From NCBI RefSeq assembly GCF_014805685.1, contig NC_060891.1, forward strand, positions 1,898,501 through 1,962,500: a DNA stretch of 64,000 bases, read 5' to 3'. This DNA is from Silurus meridionalis (taxonomy: Eukaryota > Chordata > Actinopteri > Siluriformes > Siluridae). The translations under genes and the position numbers were made by a program. This document shows, in pieces, positions 24,260-35,808 of this stretch (the stretch's first letter is position 1; each line of letters begins with the position of its first letter). The notes under the pieces were generated by a model that was given only the letters and a program-made list of their open reading frames with translations, did not search any database and had not been told where the DNA came from.

Positions 24260-24940
24260 TGATTACATCATAAATCACAAACTCCTCCTATTACATTACA
24301 TCATAATCCCAAACCCCTCCTATTACATTACATCATAATCACAAACTCCTCCTATTACATTACATCATAATCCCAAACCCCTCCTATTACATAACATCAT
24401 AATCCCAAAGCCTTCCTATCACATTACATCATAATCCCAAACCCCTCCTATCACATTACATCATAATCCCAAACTCCTCCTATCACATTACATCATAATC
24501 CCAAACCCCTCCTATTACATTACATCATAATCACAAACTCCTCCTATTACATTACATCATAATCCCAAACTTCTCCTATTACATTACATCATAATCCCAA
24601 ACTTCTCCTATTACATTACATCATAATCCCAAACCCTCCTATTACATTACATCATAATCCCAAACCTCCTATTACATTACATCATAATCACAAACTCCTC
24701 CTATTACATTACATCATAATCCCAAACTTCTCCTATTACATTACATCATAATCACAAACTCCTCCTATTGCATTACATCATAATCACAAACTCCTCCTAT
24801 TGCATTACATCATAATCACAAACTCCTCCTATTGCATTACATCATAATCACAAACTCCTCCTATTACATTACATCATAATCCCAAACTTCTCCTATTACA
24901 TTACATCATAATCCCAAACTCCTACTACATTACAAACCTT
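24260..24940. repeat. 32-bp minisatellite array, about 21 units
   Basis: Unit of the form ATTACATTACATCATAATCC(C/A)CAAAC(T/C)(C/T)CTCCT repeated head to tail with a few substitutions and 1-2-bp deletions. The repeat has no variable spacers, so it is not CRISPR-like. Its ATTACATTACAT word matches the junction at the 3' end of the adjacent LINE. Confidence 0.95.
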
Positions 24941-25231
24941 CACAATACATCACTAAACGCAGTTTAAAAATAATTTCATGTACTGTAGAAGCCATATTTT
25001 GTATCATTTGTTGGCTAAATGTAAATTAGATGAATTGTACCTAAATAAATGATACAGAAATAAAACATACATTTAGCTAATCACGTGTAAACAAACATGG
25101 ATTAAAAATCCTAATCCAGATATTTTCTACATACAAGTCACATGAATCTTAAGGGATTTCAGTATATTTAAGTGCTTAAACTGAATGCATTTTCACCTGC
25201 GTCTTGATATGACTAATATCTATATAATCCT
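24941..25231. other. Intergenic DNA, nothing recognised
   Basis: AT-rich unique sequence between the minisatellite and a TG run. Confidence 0.4.
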
Positions 25232-25246
25232 GCGTGTGTGTGTGTT

Positions 25247-25285
<39 letters not shown>
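25232..25285. repeat. (TG)n microsatellite
   Basis: TG run with one TTTA interruption. Confidence 0.95.
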
Positions 25286-25286
<1 letters not shown>

Positions 25287-25906
25287 AGTGTTCTGCAGCT
25301 GCTGGGCTTCTCTGGTTTCTGTTCTGTCTGTCCTCCTACCTCCACGCTAATTGCAATAATTACAATGGCATCTTTTCGAGCCCTCATTGGCTCGGCCTTG
25401 AGCATGGCTATTAATTCCCAAGCTATAAAGAACTTATACATGTAACTCTAATGCCACCAGTCAAAAATAAAATAATCATAAAATTAATAATAATAATAAT
25501 AATTATTATTATTATTATAAAAATAAATAATAATAATAATAATAATCATAAAAATGAATAATATAATGTCACGTGTCACGTATCACATACCTAAACACAC
25601 TGGACATTGGGAGTAAAGTAAAGGTTATAAACACACTCATCCAGCCATGTCGCTTGAGCATTAATGAAACGGCAAATGTTGCTGCAAAGCCCTGGTGCGG
25701 TGTACAGTAATTAAATATCTGTGGGCAGTAACAGGAGTTGTGCCATGTACCATATGCCACAAGGTCCAATTTGGGAAGACGATGTTGTATACATAAAAAA
25801 AAAAAAAAAAAAAGGAAAATAAAGAGAACTTCAATATGTAAAGCCATTTTCTTGTATTGCATTAGATTCATAATAGTTATAAAGGTATTTTTTATACCTA
25901 TATATA
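25286..25906. other. Intergenic DNA with an (AAT)n/(ATT)n inverted patch
   Basis: Positions 25,487-25,546 are AAT units followed by ATT units and again AAT, forming a potential hairpin. An A-run lies at 25,795-25,813. Otherwise nothing is recognised. Confidence 0.45.
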
Positions 25907-26480
25907 TAATATGGGCAAAAAGTTTGTGGTCACCATAAGGCTGATATTTGCTTCTTATGAGGTCTGGTGTTTGAGAACTCATTACAATGGCCACTTATAC
26001 TAATTATACATATACATATAAATATACATATATATTAATATAAATATAAACCAGTCATATTCTGTTGTATGACTGTCAGAGCTGCAGATTGCAGGTATGT
26101 GCTTCTTTTTCTACATCCTATTCTACATTTAGTCCCCATTAGCTCTTATAATATCCTCCATTCTTCTGAGATGATGTTCCACTAGATTTTCTGTGAGATT
26201 CATTCATCCACAAGGGTGTTAGTAAAGTCAGGTACTGCTGTAGGTGAGGTGAGGAGACCTGGGGTGCAGTCAGCATCACATTCAAGAAGGTCGGAGCTCT
26301 ATAGCAGGAGATCTTCCACTCCAATTAATGTAAAGCAGATCTTCATGGAGCTGGCTTTGTGCACAGGGGCATTGTGATGGTGGAACACATTGGGGTCTCC
26401 ATGTTTAAGTTAATGGAAAGTTTCATGCCACAGCCTCCAAAGACATCAGATACAATCATGTGTACCAATGTTGTGGTGAC
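25907..26480 (-). mobile_element. Tc1/mariner-derived element, minus orientation, interrupted
   Basis: A terminal-type sequence (ATGGGCAAAAAGTTTGTGGTC) begins at about 25,911. An AT-rich interruption follows (25,985-26,090), then the family block reads on the minus strand from about 26,400 down to 26,100: GGAGCTGGCTTTGTGCACAG, AAGCAGATCTTCATGG, ACCTGGGGTGCAGTCAGC and GATGTTCCACTAGATTTT. Reading frames are broken. Same family as the element at 8.2 kb. Confidence 0.65.
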
Positions 26481-26509
26481 AGTTTGGGGAAGAAAAACAT
26501 AGCAAATGG

Positions 26510-26625
26510 AAAAAATGGTAGCTAATTGGTTAAAGCATTGGTTAAGGACCACGCTGCACTCCTGGGCCCCTGTGCAAGGCCCTTAGCTGTTCAGTTGTAC
26601 GAATGAGATCAAGTCCATATAGAGT
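26510..26625 (+). mobile_element. tRNA-like SINE fragment
   Basis: GGTAGCTAATTGGTTAAAGC, CCCCTGTGCAAGGCCCTTAG and TCAGTTGTACGAATGAGAT match the common teleost SINE in a diverged form. Confidence 0.5.
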
Positions 26626-27039
26626 ATGATGCCTGATTCATAAGAAGTTAAATTAAAAATCGCTGCACAAATGATATGAGAAGAATTAAAAAACGTCTGA
26701 ATGCTTATCTGTAAAATCAGAAATGAGTGACTACTGCTTCATCACACCACCCTGTCGCTGATTATTTTCAAGGGTTTGGTATTGTTTTACTAGCATTGCG
26801 TACTAACGTTTCAGGAACAATTGACTAATCAAGTCGATGGCTATTTCGGTGTATCGTAGCATCGTTTGACCTTTGATAACTGACTATCGCCTCCCTTCCC
26901 ACGCCACTTCCAGCCGTCCAGCTCCAGCACAGAGATGCACCTTTTAACCCCAGGTAATATGGATGCAAGTCCAAGAAAGGTCACAGTGAAGTGTGAAGCT
27001 TCAGTAAATGAATCTCTAATTAACCTCCTTACAGTAAAA

Positions 27040-27043
<4 letters not shown>
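26626..27043. other. Intergenic DNA, nothing recognised
   Basis: Unique-looking sequence with no supportable feature. Confidence 0.4.
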
Positions 27044-27082
<39 letters not shown>

Positions 27083-27242
27083 GAGAGAAGACACAATGAT
27101 TGATGCAGCATGTTTCGTGTAAAAGAATCGCCCACGCGAGAAAAGAGCAGATTGTTTCTCATCTCACTTCCGCCACGATGCTGATTCGGAGTCAGTGTTT
27201 GTCGATCGCTCTACAGTGACACACCTCAGTCAAGCACCACTG

Positions 27243-27299
<57 letters not shown>
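27044..27299. repeat. Two (CA)n microsatellites
   Basis: CA runs at 27,044-27,079 and 27,245-27,299, separated by about 165 bp of unique sequence. Confidence 0.95.
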
Positions 27300-27300
<1 letters not shown>

Positions 27301-27853
27301 CACTTCTGCACAAATATACTTTGAATATACTTTGATGGAGGACATCAAAGTCTTGGTCTATAAAGCTAACAGAGGTGTAGAATTCTGCGTTCTGATTGGT
27401 CTAAAAGTGCGTATTGCCCCTAGTTCTCATTTCCCATTTGCAATCTAATGAATCAATTGATTGATTGCAAAACAATTAAAACAATCAAATTTGTGCATTT
27501 TCTTACATTTTAAAGCTACACTACAATGAAAATAAACATGGATTTGCTCCTGGAGTTTGGAAATCGGTGCCGAATGTATGAATTCGGCATTATTAATTTT
27601 TATTAAAAATAAATTATTTGTTAAATATTAAAATGCGAATCTCTTGAGCATGTTCACTCTTACCGAAATAGCAGAGTAAATAATGCGGCTGAATTGTTTA
27701 CACACGCACACGCAAACACACAAGCAAGTACGCACACACACACACACACACGCTGCTCGAATCATCTGCATTCTGTTTGACCAGTTGTTAAGTCAGAGTG
27801 TTTTATGCACTGTGTTTGCTCAGGATTTAGTGCACCCAAAAGAGTCAATGAAT

Positions 27854-27856
<3 letters not shown>
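27300..27856. other. Intergenic DNA, nothing recognised
   Basis: AT-rich unique sequence with a short CA patch near 27,733-27,750. Confidence 0.4.

Positions 27857-27902
<46 letters not shown>
27857..27902. repeat. (TG)n(AG)n microsatellite
   Basis: A TG run followed directly by a short AG run. Confidence 0.95.
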
Positions 27903-27903
<1 letters not shown>

Positions 27904-28735
27904 AGAGAGACCATACAACTTTCAGGCAACCATGACTACAGGCTATTTTCCCTGAGAAACCATTTTCTCACCCGGCTGTAGAGCGCGAAGGCACACACAC
28001 GTTTGTTTTAGTATCTTTCTGAGGGTTTTTTACTGCAATACTTTTTACCGCTTCTAACTAACACATTTAAACTCTGGCCTTAACCTCAGTAACCAAAAGG
28101 AAACATTAAGGATCGTTTATTTTGATATAAATGCTGCCCTTTTGGGAGAAATGAAACAGATTTTCTGTTCCCAGAAGCTCAAACGTCAAAAAAGTATAAT
28201 ATTTCTGCCACTGTGAGCAAATTTGGTCGCCACTAAAAAACAAAAACATATACAGTATAGCAACTCCGTCAAACCATACAGTGTTATATACTATCTGTTT
28301 TAAGCCAAATTGAAAACCAAAAAGCATTTTTTTGTCCTTGTTTATTACCGAACACTTCATTAAAACAATAGTCTATGAAAATAATGAACAGAAAAATATT
28401 TATTTATCTTCTAAAGCCACTTTTCAGTTCTCTCAACGATCGCTAATGTAAAGTGTGGTGTTTTTTTGCCAAATGTTTTCATGAATTATTCAGTCAGAGT
28501 GTTTGTAAATGAAGCTCGAACCCTATTCCTGTATAATCTGCTCGTTCAGACACAAGGCCAACGAGCCTGAGATGGAAGCACGACTTTCTAGCGAGTACGT
28601 CAGCAAAACGTTAGTGGAACAACCTGCAGCTGTGATTCGTCTTTTCCGAAGTGCGCTAATAAAAAATGATCGAAAGGTTTTGTTTTGACTTGCGAACGTA
28701 AAGGAACATTAAGAAACTGTGACTTTTAAAGCTGA
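27903..28735. other. Intergenic DNA, nothing recognised
   Basis: Unique-looking sequence. No gene or repeat could be named. Confidence 0.4.
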
Positions 28736-28737
28736 AA

Positions 28738-29135
28738 GGTTGATGGACTTTTCCAGCCATTTGTAGTTCTTCATCCACACAATTGTATCGGATGCCTTTG
28801 GATGAAGTATCACTTGAACCAGGAGACCCAAACGTTAGAGCATGACAGTGCCACTGTGCACAAAGCCAGCTCCATGAAGATCTGCTTTACATGAGTTGGA
28901 GTGGAAGATCTCCTGCTATGGAGCTCTAAAACTCATACCTACTGAATAGAATGAATGTAAACACTGACTGCACCCGAGACCTCCTCACCTCACCTACATC
29001 AGTACCGGACTTTACAAACACCCTTGTGTCTGAATGAATTTCCACAAATCTCCACAAAATCTAGTGGAACATCTTTTTAGAAGAGTGAAGGTTATTATAA
29101 CAGCAAATCGGATCTAATGGGATGTTCAAAAAGAA
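28738..29135 (+). mobile_element. Decayed Tc1/mariner-derived element
   Basis: Plus-strand family copy. It starts near TTTTCCAGCCATTTGTAGTTC, contains CATGAAGATCTGCTTTACATG, TGGAGTGGAAGATCTCCTGC, CTCACCTCACCTACATCAG and AATCTAGTGGAACATC, and ends near GGGATGTTCAAAAAG. Frames are disrupted and the terminal inverted repeats incomplete. Confidence 0.7.
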
Positions 29136-30330
29136 GTTCATCTGCAACCTGCAGCTCTGATAGTAAAATATATTAATATTAATATTAAAGCTCTGGTTGT
29201 AATGCGTTATCAAACACCAGAGCTCCAGTGATCTCAGATCCAGCACTCTGAGCCAGTTCATTAGCTGACTGTAGGCAGTGTGGGTACGAGGAAGGGAGTT
29301 GTTAACTTGTTGTAAATGTGTACGAGCTGAGGGAAAACAAGCCTCACAGAGCCGCCATGCACACAGAATAGTGTGTCCTGACATCCAGGAGAAAGATCCG
29401 CATCAATAATGCATGACAGCAGTGTGCAGGAAAAAGACCTTATGGAAATACTGTATGTCTCGGTGCCGAGACGAGGAGGAAAGAAATGCTGGAGTCACCG
29501 CAGGGTTCTCCAGAAGACTGAGAAGGAGCATTTCCTTTCTACACTTTCATTACTTGCTAATAAAATAACTGTACTTCCTCTGCTTTAATAATTACAGCTA
29601 CATGTTTAATATCAGACGCATATACTTATATATATACTGTATGTATGTATGTATGACCTTTTTTTTTTTTTTTAATGTATAAATAAATAAATATAAAAGA
29701 TAAATCTTCAAGCGACACATTTATTCATAACTTTCTTTACTCAGATATAAAAATGTTTTTAAAACTCCATTTTTTACCAATATTTTTTATAATTTTTAAT
29801 CATTCAGCTTTTGTTTTTCTGATGCGCCAAGTCTCAAATCAAACCCCCAAATCCGCCATAATGCACATGTCCGGCAATTAAAACCGTCCGTGTGGAAACA
29901 TAGCAAAAGTTCAGTTTGGATTCCTGATGATTTGCATAATTTAAAACCTCATAATTACTTTCAAACATTTACAAGAATATTTTGTCTTCATGCTCCATGT
30001 TGAGTTTGGTTGCAGTAATAATTAACATACATTTGCATAAAGCATCAATATTTATCCATGCGCATGTTGATTGATGTAGAGTATTAAAAACGTTTAAAAA
30101 AAGTATTAAAGGTACATTTAGAAAAAAAATGAAATAATAAAAATATTTCAATTGATTGACAGTCCTAATAAATATATATTATATTGTATTATAACTATTA
30201 TCTATTAATATTATATATAAAATAATTTGAATGCAGTTAAGGAAACCTTTAATTTATTTCTAATTTCCCATATGATTAAAAGTATTAAATATCTTAATAA
30301 TGCCTTATTTACAGTTATTAGTTTTATTGT
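29136..30330. other. Intergenic DNA, nothing recognised
   Basis: AT-rich sequence with a T-run near 29,659-29,674 and ATTA-rich stretches. No supportable gene. Confidence 0.4.
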
Positions 30331-30620
30331 TATTATTATTATAGTAGTAGGAGGAGAAGGAGGAGGAGGAGGAGGAGGAGGAAGGGTAATAGTAAGACTA
30401 GATGGAGAAGCAGTAGTGATAGTCGTAAGTAGAGTAAGGATAAGAATAGGAGCAGAAATTTGATCAGAAGGAGAAAATGAAGTAGAAGGAAGAGTAGAAA
30501 TTCGAGTAGAAGATAAGAAATAGTAGTAGGAAGAGGAATAGTAAGAGAAGGAAGAGGAGGAGGAGGGTAAAGAAGGAAGGTAGGAAAAGTAGAAGTTGTA
30601 GCAGTAGTAGTCAGGGTAGG
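30331..30620. repeat. Purine-rich (GGA/AGT)n imperfect repeat
   Basis: Starts with (GGA)n at 30,350-30,385 and degrades into AGTAG/GAAGA/GTAGAAG words on an almost pure purine strand. Confidence 0.75.
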
Positions 30621-31163
30621 AATATTACAATTAATTAACGTAATTTAATTGTATTGAAATAATTTTTATTAAAATGATATATTTTTACATTAAATCATTT
30701 CATGTCCATTCTTGGTTTAACAATGTATGATATTCTATATATCTGTATATTTTAACATATTACATCACTTTTATTGTTGTATTTATTATTATTGAGTAAT
30801 AATAAGTTTTTATTTGATCACTACAGTGGTTTGAGATTCTAACAGGCCTGAGAGACACAGAAAGCATTAACTTTAAATCAATACGAAAATGAAACTGTCA
30901 ACACTTGGCACAGAAAATGGCATCGAAGTTACGTTCAGTGATATTTTTCACGGTAAAACTCAGACAGCTCCATTACGGCGGTAATAATGGGCCATAATTA
31001 CGATATCTGATGCGCTGCGAGACTTAATGAAAATGAACGCTTGGATGGATTTAGTCCATCGAACAGCATGAGAGCCTGTAACTTTTCCTTTCAAATAATC
31101 TCTCTTTTAAATATTACAGCTTAGGGGTTTTCTGTGTCAACACGCCTAAACTAATACACCAAA
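30621..31163. other. Intergenic DNA with a high-complexity, possibly conserved block
   Basis: The segment 30,960-31,090 (words ATTACGGCGGTAATAATGGG and GACTTAATGAAAATGAACGC) is compositionally balanced and rich in ATTA/TAAT cores. It has the look of an enhancer-type conserved noncoding element. The rest is AT-rich with nothing recognised. Inference from composition only. Confidence 0.22.
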
Positions 31164-31277
31164 CAAACAAACAAACAAACAAACAAATAAGGGTCAGTGT
31201 TTTTTCTTTTACTAACAAACTTCTGTAACATAATTCTGTAACATAAACATGTCACAGGGTTCAGTTTAACATTATTG

Positions 31278-31308
<31 letters not shown>

Positions 31309-31320
31309 GTTGTTGTTGTT
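31164..31320. repeat. (CAAA)n and (ATT)n(GTT)n short tandem repeats
   Basis: CAAA units at 31,164-31,189 and an ATT run turning into GTT at about 31,281-31,321, separated by unique AT-rich sequence. Confidence 0.9.
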
Positions 31321-31734
31321 GTTTGACTTTTTTCACGACATTCAATCTTGTTTTAAGTTGCATAAAAAAGTGATATGGTAATAATTAATGCTGTAATCAT
31401 TAGCAAAACGCCTTGAATGAGCCGAATAACACACTCCCGGCTGTGCAGTTCTGTGAAAGTAATCCCCGTAATCCAATTCCGGGATATAATATCCCTCCGC
31501 CTCACATCATCCTGCATCAAACATCACTTCTATGGATCGCTTTGCTTTTTATGCATTTTTTCTATATTTTATACAGAAGAAATCACACTTTGAGTGTGGA
31601 TTGAATAAAAGAACAAAATTGCTGGATTTTTTTTTTACTGAACTGAAAGCTGTAACAAGCCGGTACTACTTCTTCACAATCTTTTACTTCCTGTTTTCCT
31701 GAGAGTCGATGGAGTGTTTATATAATGTAATACA

Positions 31735-31960
31735 GTGAAATAGTGTAGAGCTCTAGAGCGCTGAACCTCATACCTACTGAATAGAATGAAAGTGAACGCT
31801 GACTGCACCCCAGGTCTCCTCACAGTCTCACCTACATCTGTACCTGACTTTACTAACACATTTGTAACTCCACAAAATCTAGTGGAAAATCTACCCAGAA
31901 GAGTGAAGGTTATTCGAAAAGCAAATGTGGAAAGGGATTTTCAAAAAGCACATACTGTTC
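31735..31960 (+). mobile_element. Decayed Tc1/mariner-derived element
   Basis: A shorter family copy with CGCTGACTGCACCCCAGG, CTCACCTACATCTGTACC and AATCTAGTGGAAAATC. One frame still reads SVPDFTN...NLVENLPRRV, the transposase segment near the third catalytic residue. The 5' half is missing. Confidence 0.65.
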
Positions 31961-33206
31961 GTTTGGATTAAAAGATGATGTGCTGTGTAATGAAACGATG
32001 TTGTGAATATGATTTTCTGTTCTACTGTTATTATACAGTGTTTTCCCTGAAGTCGCTCTGGTGAGTGAGAACATCTCATAGACTTGCACGTTCTCTCTTT
32101 ATTATTTTTTTTTTTTGCACATGGGAAAGGAGCTATGTAGAGAGGAAGAGAAACAGGAAATTGGGTTCAACTGTACAACAGTAATAACTGCAAGAATAAT
32201 ATAGACTTTTTACGTGCTGAGGATTATGGGAGTGTCGTCAGTCAGAGGTGTGACGTTACTGCGTCCCACAAAAAACTCCACCTTTCAACCCCCTTCAAAC
32301 CCGCAACCCTCCTCAGACATGACTGTGTGGCAACATGAGAGCTAATGGACGTGTCGGCGAGTGAAGATCACACCTCACTGAGTAACTTGTGAACATAAAG
32401 AGCAACACGGTCACAGTGTTCACATAAACCAAGCACTTTTCTAAAGGGTGTGAAGCTCTGGACGATTTCTCATTAACGAGGAACTTTTTCCCAGTGGACC
32501 ACAGAACGTCCTGTCAGACGGGTGTGGTGAACCACTTGATTTGAGTTGCTCTGAGAAATGTTTGCTTTTAGCAGAAACAAGTTTGCCGTTAGACTGCTTA
32601 CTTAAAGTTCTGTAATGGCATTTAACCCTCGCTCATTTCTGCCTTAAGAGCCATGAGGAAATGCTTTACTCAGTCTATATTTGTTGTTTTTTGTTCTGGG
32701 TTCTCCGGGGGTTCCTCCAACCTGCTAAGAACATGACTGGAAATCTGATTGTGTATGGGTGAGGTATTGTGTTGGTGAGTCCCAGCATTTATGGACAAAC
32801 CTCCGTAAATTTATGTTCAGTAACATTTCTGGCTTGTCTTTTTTTCGTAGTACACATCATCTCAGAATCGTCTCAGAATCGTCTCAGAATCGTCTCAGAA
32901 TACACACCAGAAAAATGGTGTCAATTACTGAAAAACAATCAGTGGACAAATGAAGGGAAATTAATCAATGTAGAACTACAATTTTATTATTAATAAATAT
33001 CGCACACACCCACACAAATACACGAATACATATTATAAATGAGATGTTTGATATCTGATCTAAAGATCTATAAATTAGATGATTGAAAGTCGGGCTGGAT
33101 CAGAGCATCTGCCAAATGCTGTAAATGTTAATCCCAAAATGATCAAAGATCAGTAAATGTAATGTGTGTGTGTATGTGTGCTGGAGAGAGACAGAGGGAG
33201 AGTGCA
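31961..33206. other. Intergenic DNA with minor repeat remnants
   Basis: Contains a T-run at 32,105-32,116, a SINE-like remnant at about 32,690-32,750 (GGGTTCTCCGGGGGTTCCTCC), four copies of the 11-mer TCTCAGAATCG at 32,862-32,901 and an L2-tail remnant near 33,095 (GCATCTGCCAAATGCTGTAAATG). No gene. Confidence 0.45.
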
Positions 33207-33210
33207 TGTG

Positions 33211-33241
<31 letters not shown>
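33207..33241. repeat. (GT)n microsatellite
   Basis: GT run of about 35 bp. Confidence 0.95.
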
Positions 33242-33243
<2 letters not shown>

Positions 33244-33362
33244 GTGTTCCCATGTCTATTCTAGTTGCAGTGGGAAGTTAATTTATTTAAAAGTGTGAAA
33301 TTCAATTATAGGAGGATATGATGATTCCCAGCAGTGAGGATAAATCATGCTGCCGTTTTCCC

Positions 33363-33367
<5 letters not shown>

Positions 33368-33432
<65 letters not shown>
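33368..33432. repeat. (GA)n microsatellite, 65 bp
   Basis: Uninterrupted GA run. The RERERE and SLSLSL frames over it are artefacts. Confidence 0.97.
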
Positions 33433-33434
<2 letters not shown>

Positions 33435-33945
33435 GTGAATAAACGTAGATTGATGACAGGGTGGTGTTATAAAGCGGGATCATGTTACTGTTTTCCTCTA
33501 TAACATAATGCCTCGAAATTGCTTCAATCATCTTAAAACACAGGCATTTATTATAGAACGACACGTCACACTTTTTTATCCATTTATAGTTACATTGGAT
33601 ATTGTGAAATGCCTGTGGAACAAGTTCTAAATTACGGCTCTTGAACCAATGAACAAACTCCTTCTGACTCGGTATTAGACTCGAGAGGGCTGTGATTGGG
33701 TTCGAGCTCAAACAGGATTTATTTCTTAAAAATATTTCTATTTAAAATGAATTATTTTGCATTTTTTGGGGGTTGTGGGATTGGAACTGGGTGGGGATTA
33801 ACACTACAATTATTTTCTTCTGAGATTACCCAAAGAATGACTTGAACATCTGTTGTATCTCCTGAAAATTAACCGTCAGAACGTTTTGATTTCACAGATG
33901 TTGTTTTAAACACACACCAGCACTAACGACGCCATTTACAAGGCC

Positions 33946-33989
<44 letters not shown>

Positions 33990-34560
33990 ATATATAGCTA
34001 TCTCTCTCTCTCCACACACCAGCATGTTCACAAGCTTCTTTTTCTACTCGGTATCATCAGAAAAAGACAAAACCCGAGTGCAGTATCAGCCTCCCTGATC
34101 TCAGGAGCGGCGTATCGATCGCCCCTGAGTGCGCTAATTAAAGAAGAGCTTACTAATGCAAAGCCGAGTAAACCCAACGCACAAGCATTCATTGCAGTCA
34201 AATGAAATACATTGTCTCGGAGATCCTCAGGAGATTTCGTCCGTCGATTGCCAGAGAGCTGAGAGACGAAGTTGTCCTGATGGAGGAGCAGGACCGAGGG
34301 TGATTAGTTAACTGCCACTACAGCTTGTGTGGGATCGATAAGGATCTCAGTTTCCAGATCATTATAAACACATAAACAGAGGTTTTCTGTTTCAAATGCT
34401 CGGGATGACTTTCCTGTAGATCTGAAGAAAAAAAAGTTGATTCCCCCACTTGCACAGTCCACAGAATCTAAACTTTTTTTTTTTAACGCTAAATTAAATA
34501 TAGGCATTTTAGAACAATTTAGAAGTAATTTTTTTTTTCTTTCTAGGAAGTTGTTACAAT
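33433..34560. other. Intergenic DNA; (CT)n run and a high-complexity block
   Basis: A CT run at 33,952-33,986 continues through TATATAG into a second short CT run ending at 34,011. The segment 34,070-34,300 is balanced, unique-looking DNA (GCGCTAATTAAAGAAGAGC, TTACTAATGCAAAGCCGAG) and may be a conserved noncoding element. No exon was recognised. Confidence 0.3.
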
Positions 34561-34564
34561 GTCC

Positions 34565-34715
34565 TTAATGCTGACTGCACCACAGGCCTCCTCACTTCAC
34601 CTACATCAGCACATCTTCACCGACAACCTTATGGCTGAAAATCCAGTGAAACATCTTCCCAAAAGAGTGAAGGTTATTCTAACGGAAAATTGCTAAAAGC
34701 TCAAACTTGTTCAAG
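34565..34715 (+). mobile_element. Short Tc1/mariner-derived fragment
   Basis: Only the 3' part of the family survives: TGCTGACTGCACCACAGG, CTTCACCTACATCAGC and AAACATCTTCCCAAAAGAGTG. Confidence 0.6.
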
Positions 34716-35450
34716 AGAAAAATTTGAATTTTTGATTACTATAAAGGAAAGATGGAACTCTTGAGCTCTTTAAAATTGCTGTCAGTTTTAATGTATAAAT
34801 GTTTATTTTTAATAAACAAAAAACCTATTAAAAAAATCTCCAGATCATCAACAAGCATAAAGCGGCCATCATTTCCACGAAATAAAAAAATGTGAAGAGA
34901 TTCACTCTGGAACAGCTTACAGAGCCAATCGGCCTGCAGCGAGCTCAGCTGATACGCGTTAACCTCGTGAGCGCTGAATAATGGATAATAATGGACGATG
35001 AAGATGGTCGGCGAGGCTACATAAGGACAAAACGAACATAATCCTATGGAAGACTTACTCACTGGGAGAGAACTAATCTCCGTCTCCAATGCCAGGCTTT
35101 AACGTTTTAAATATGTGGACAGCAAGTGGAAAATAAAAATATACATATAAAAAGAAAAAAGAGAGCCTTGGTTCCAGCCTGGAGTCTATAATATTACTTC
35201 ACAGAAGAGGCAAATTGAAGGGGGAAAAAAAATGTAATGTGATTTTCCATTAGCAGATTAAAAATGTCTTTCATGGCTGCTTTTCCACTTAAATCCCGAG
35301 CTGTTCTCAGTAAACTGCCGTTTCCCACTTTTCAACCTCAAAATGTCAGAGAGCAGTGAAAGTTCCTTTCCAGTGTGCACATGGTATGGCTCAGTGAGGA
35401 GATATGTCGCTTTTCTGTATATGGAATTGGGAAAGGAATCATTTATAACA
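34716..35450. other. Intergenic DNA, nothing recognised
   Basis: A 116-codon open frame on the minus strand (34,739-35,089) has no recognisable domain or splice context and is treated as chance. Confidence 0.4.
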
Positions 35451-35808
35451 TATACACTATATGGAGATCTGACTTTTCCAGCCATATGTGGTTCTTCTTC
35501 AAACTGCAACAACAAAAGTTGGAGACTTAAACCTGTTTCAGCATGAAAATTCAGCTCCATGAAGATCTGCTTTACAGAGGTTGGAGTGGAAGATCTGATA
35601 TGCCTTTGGGAAGAATTTTGACTGCACCCCGGGTCTCCTCACCTCACCTACATCAGTACCTGACTTTACTAACACCCTTGTTGCTGATGAACATCTACAA
35701 GCACCCTCCTAAATGTAGTGGAACATCTTCCCAGAAGAGTGGAGGGAATTATAAAAGCATATTAGGACTAAATGTGGAATGTGATGCTGAAAAAGCACAA
35801 ATCGTACT
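35450..35808 (+). mobile_element. Decayed Tc1/mariner-derived element with one terminal repeat
   Basis: Begins with ATACACTATATGGAGATC and CCAGCCATATGTGGTTCTTC (terminal region). It passes through CTCCATGAAGATCTGCTTTA and CTCACCTCACCTACATCAGT and ends near GGAATGTGATGCTGAAAAAG. Internally shortened, with frames broken. Confidence 0.7.

Noticed and set aside
24260..24940. Regular array resembling a CRISPR at first sight
   Set aside because: Head-to-tail 32-bp units without unique spacers, in a vertebrate genome next to a LINE.
31786..31971. Short frame with NLVENLPRRV as a possible gene
   Set aside because: It is a transposase remnant of the decayed Tc1 family, not a host gene.
34739..35089. 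116-codon minus-strand frame
   Set aside because: No similarity recognised and no splice or promoter context.
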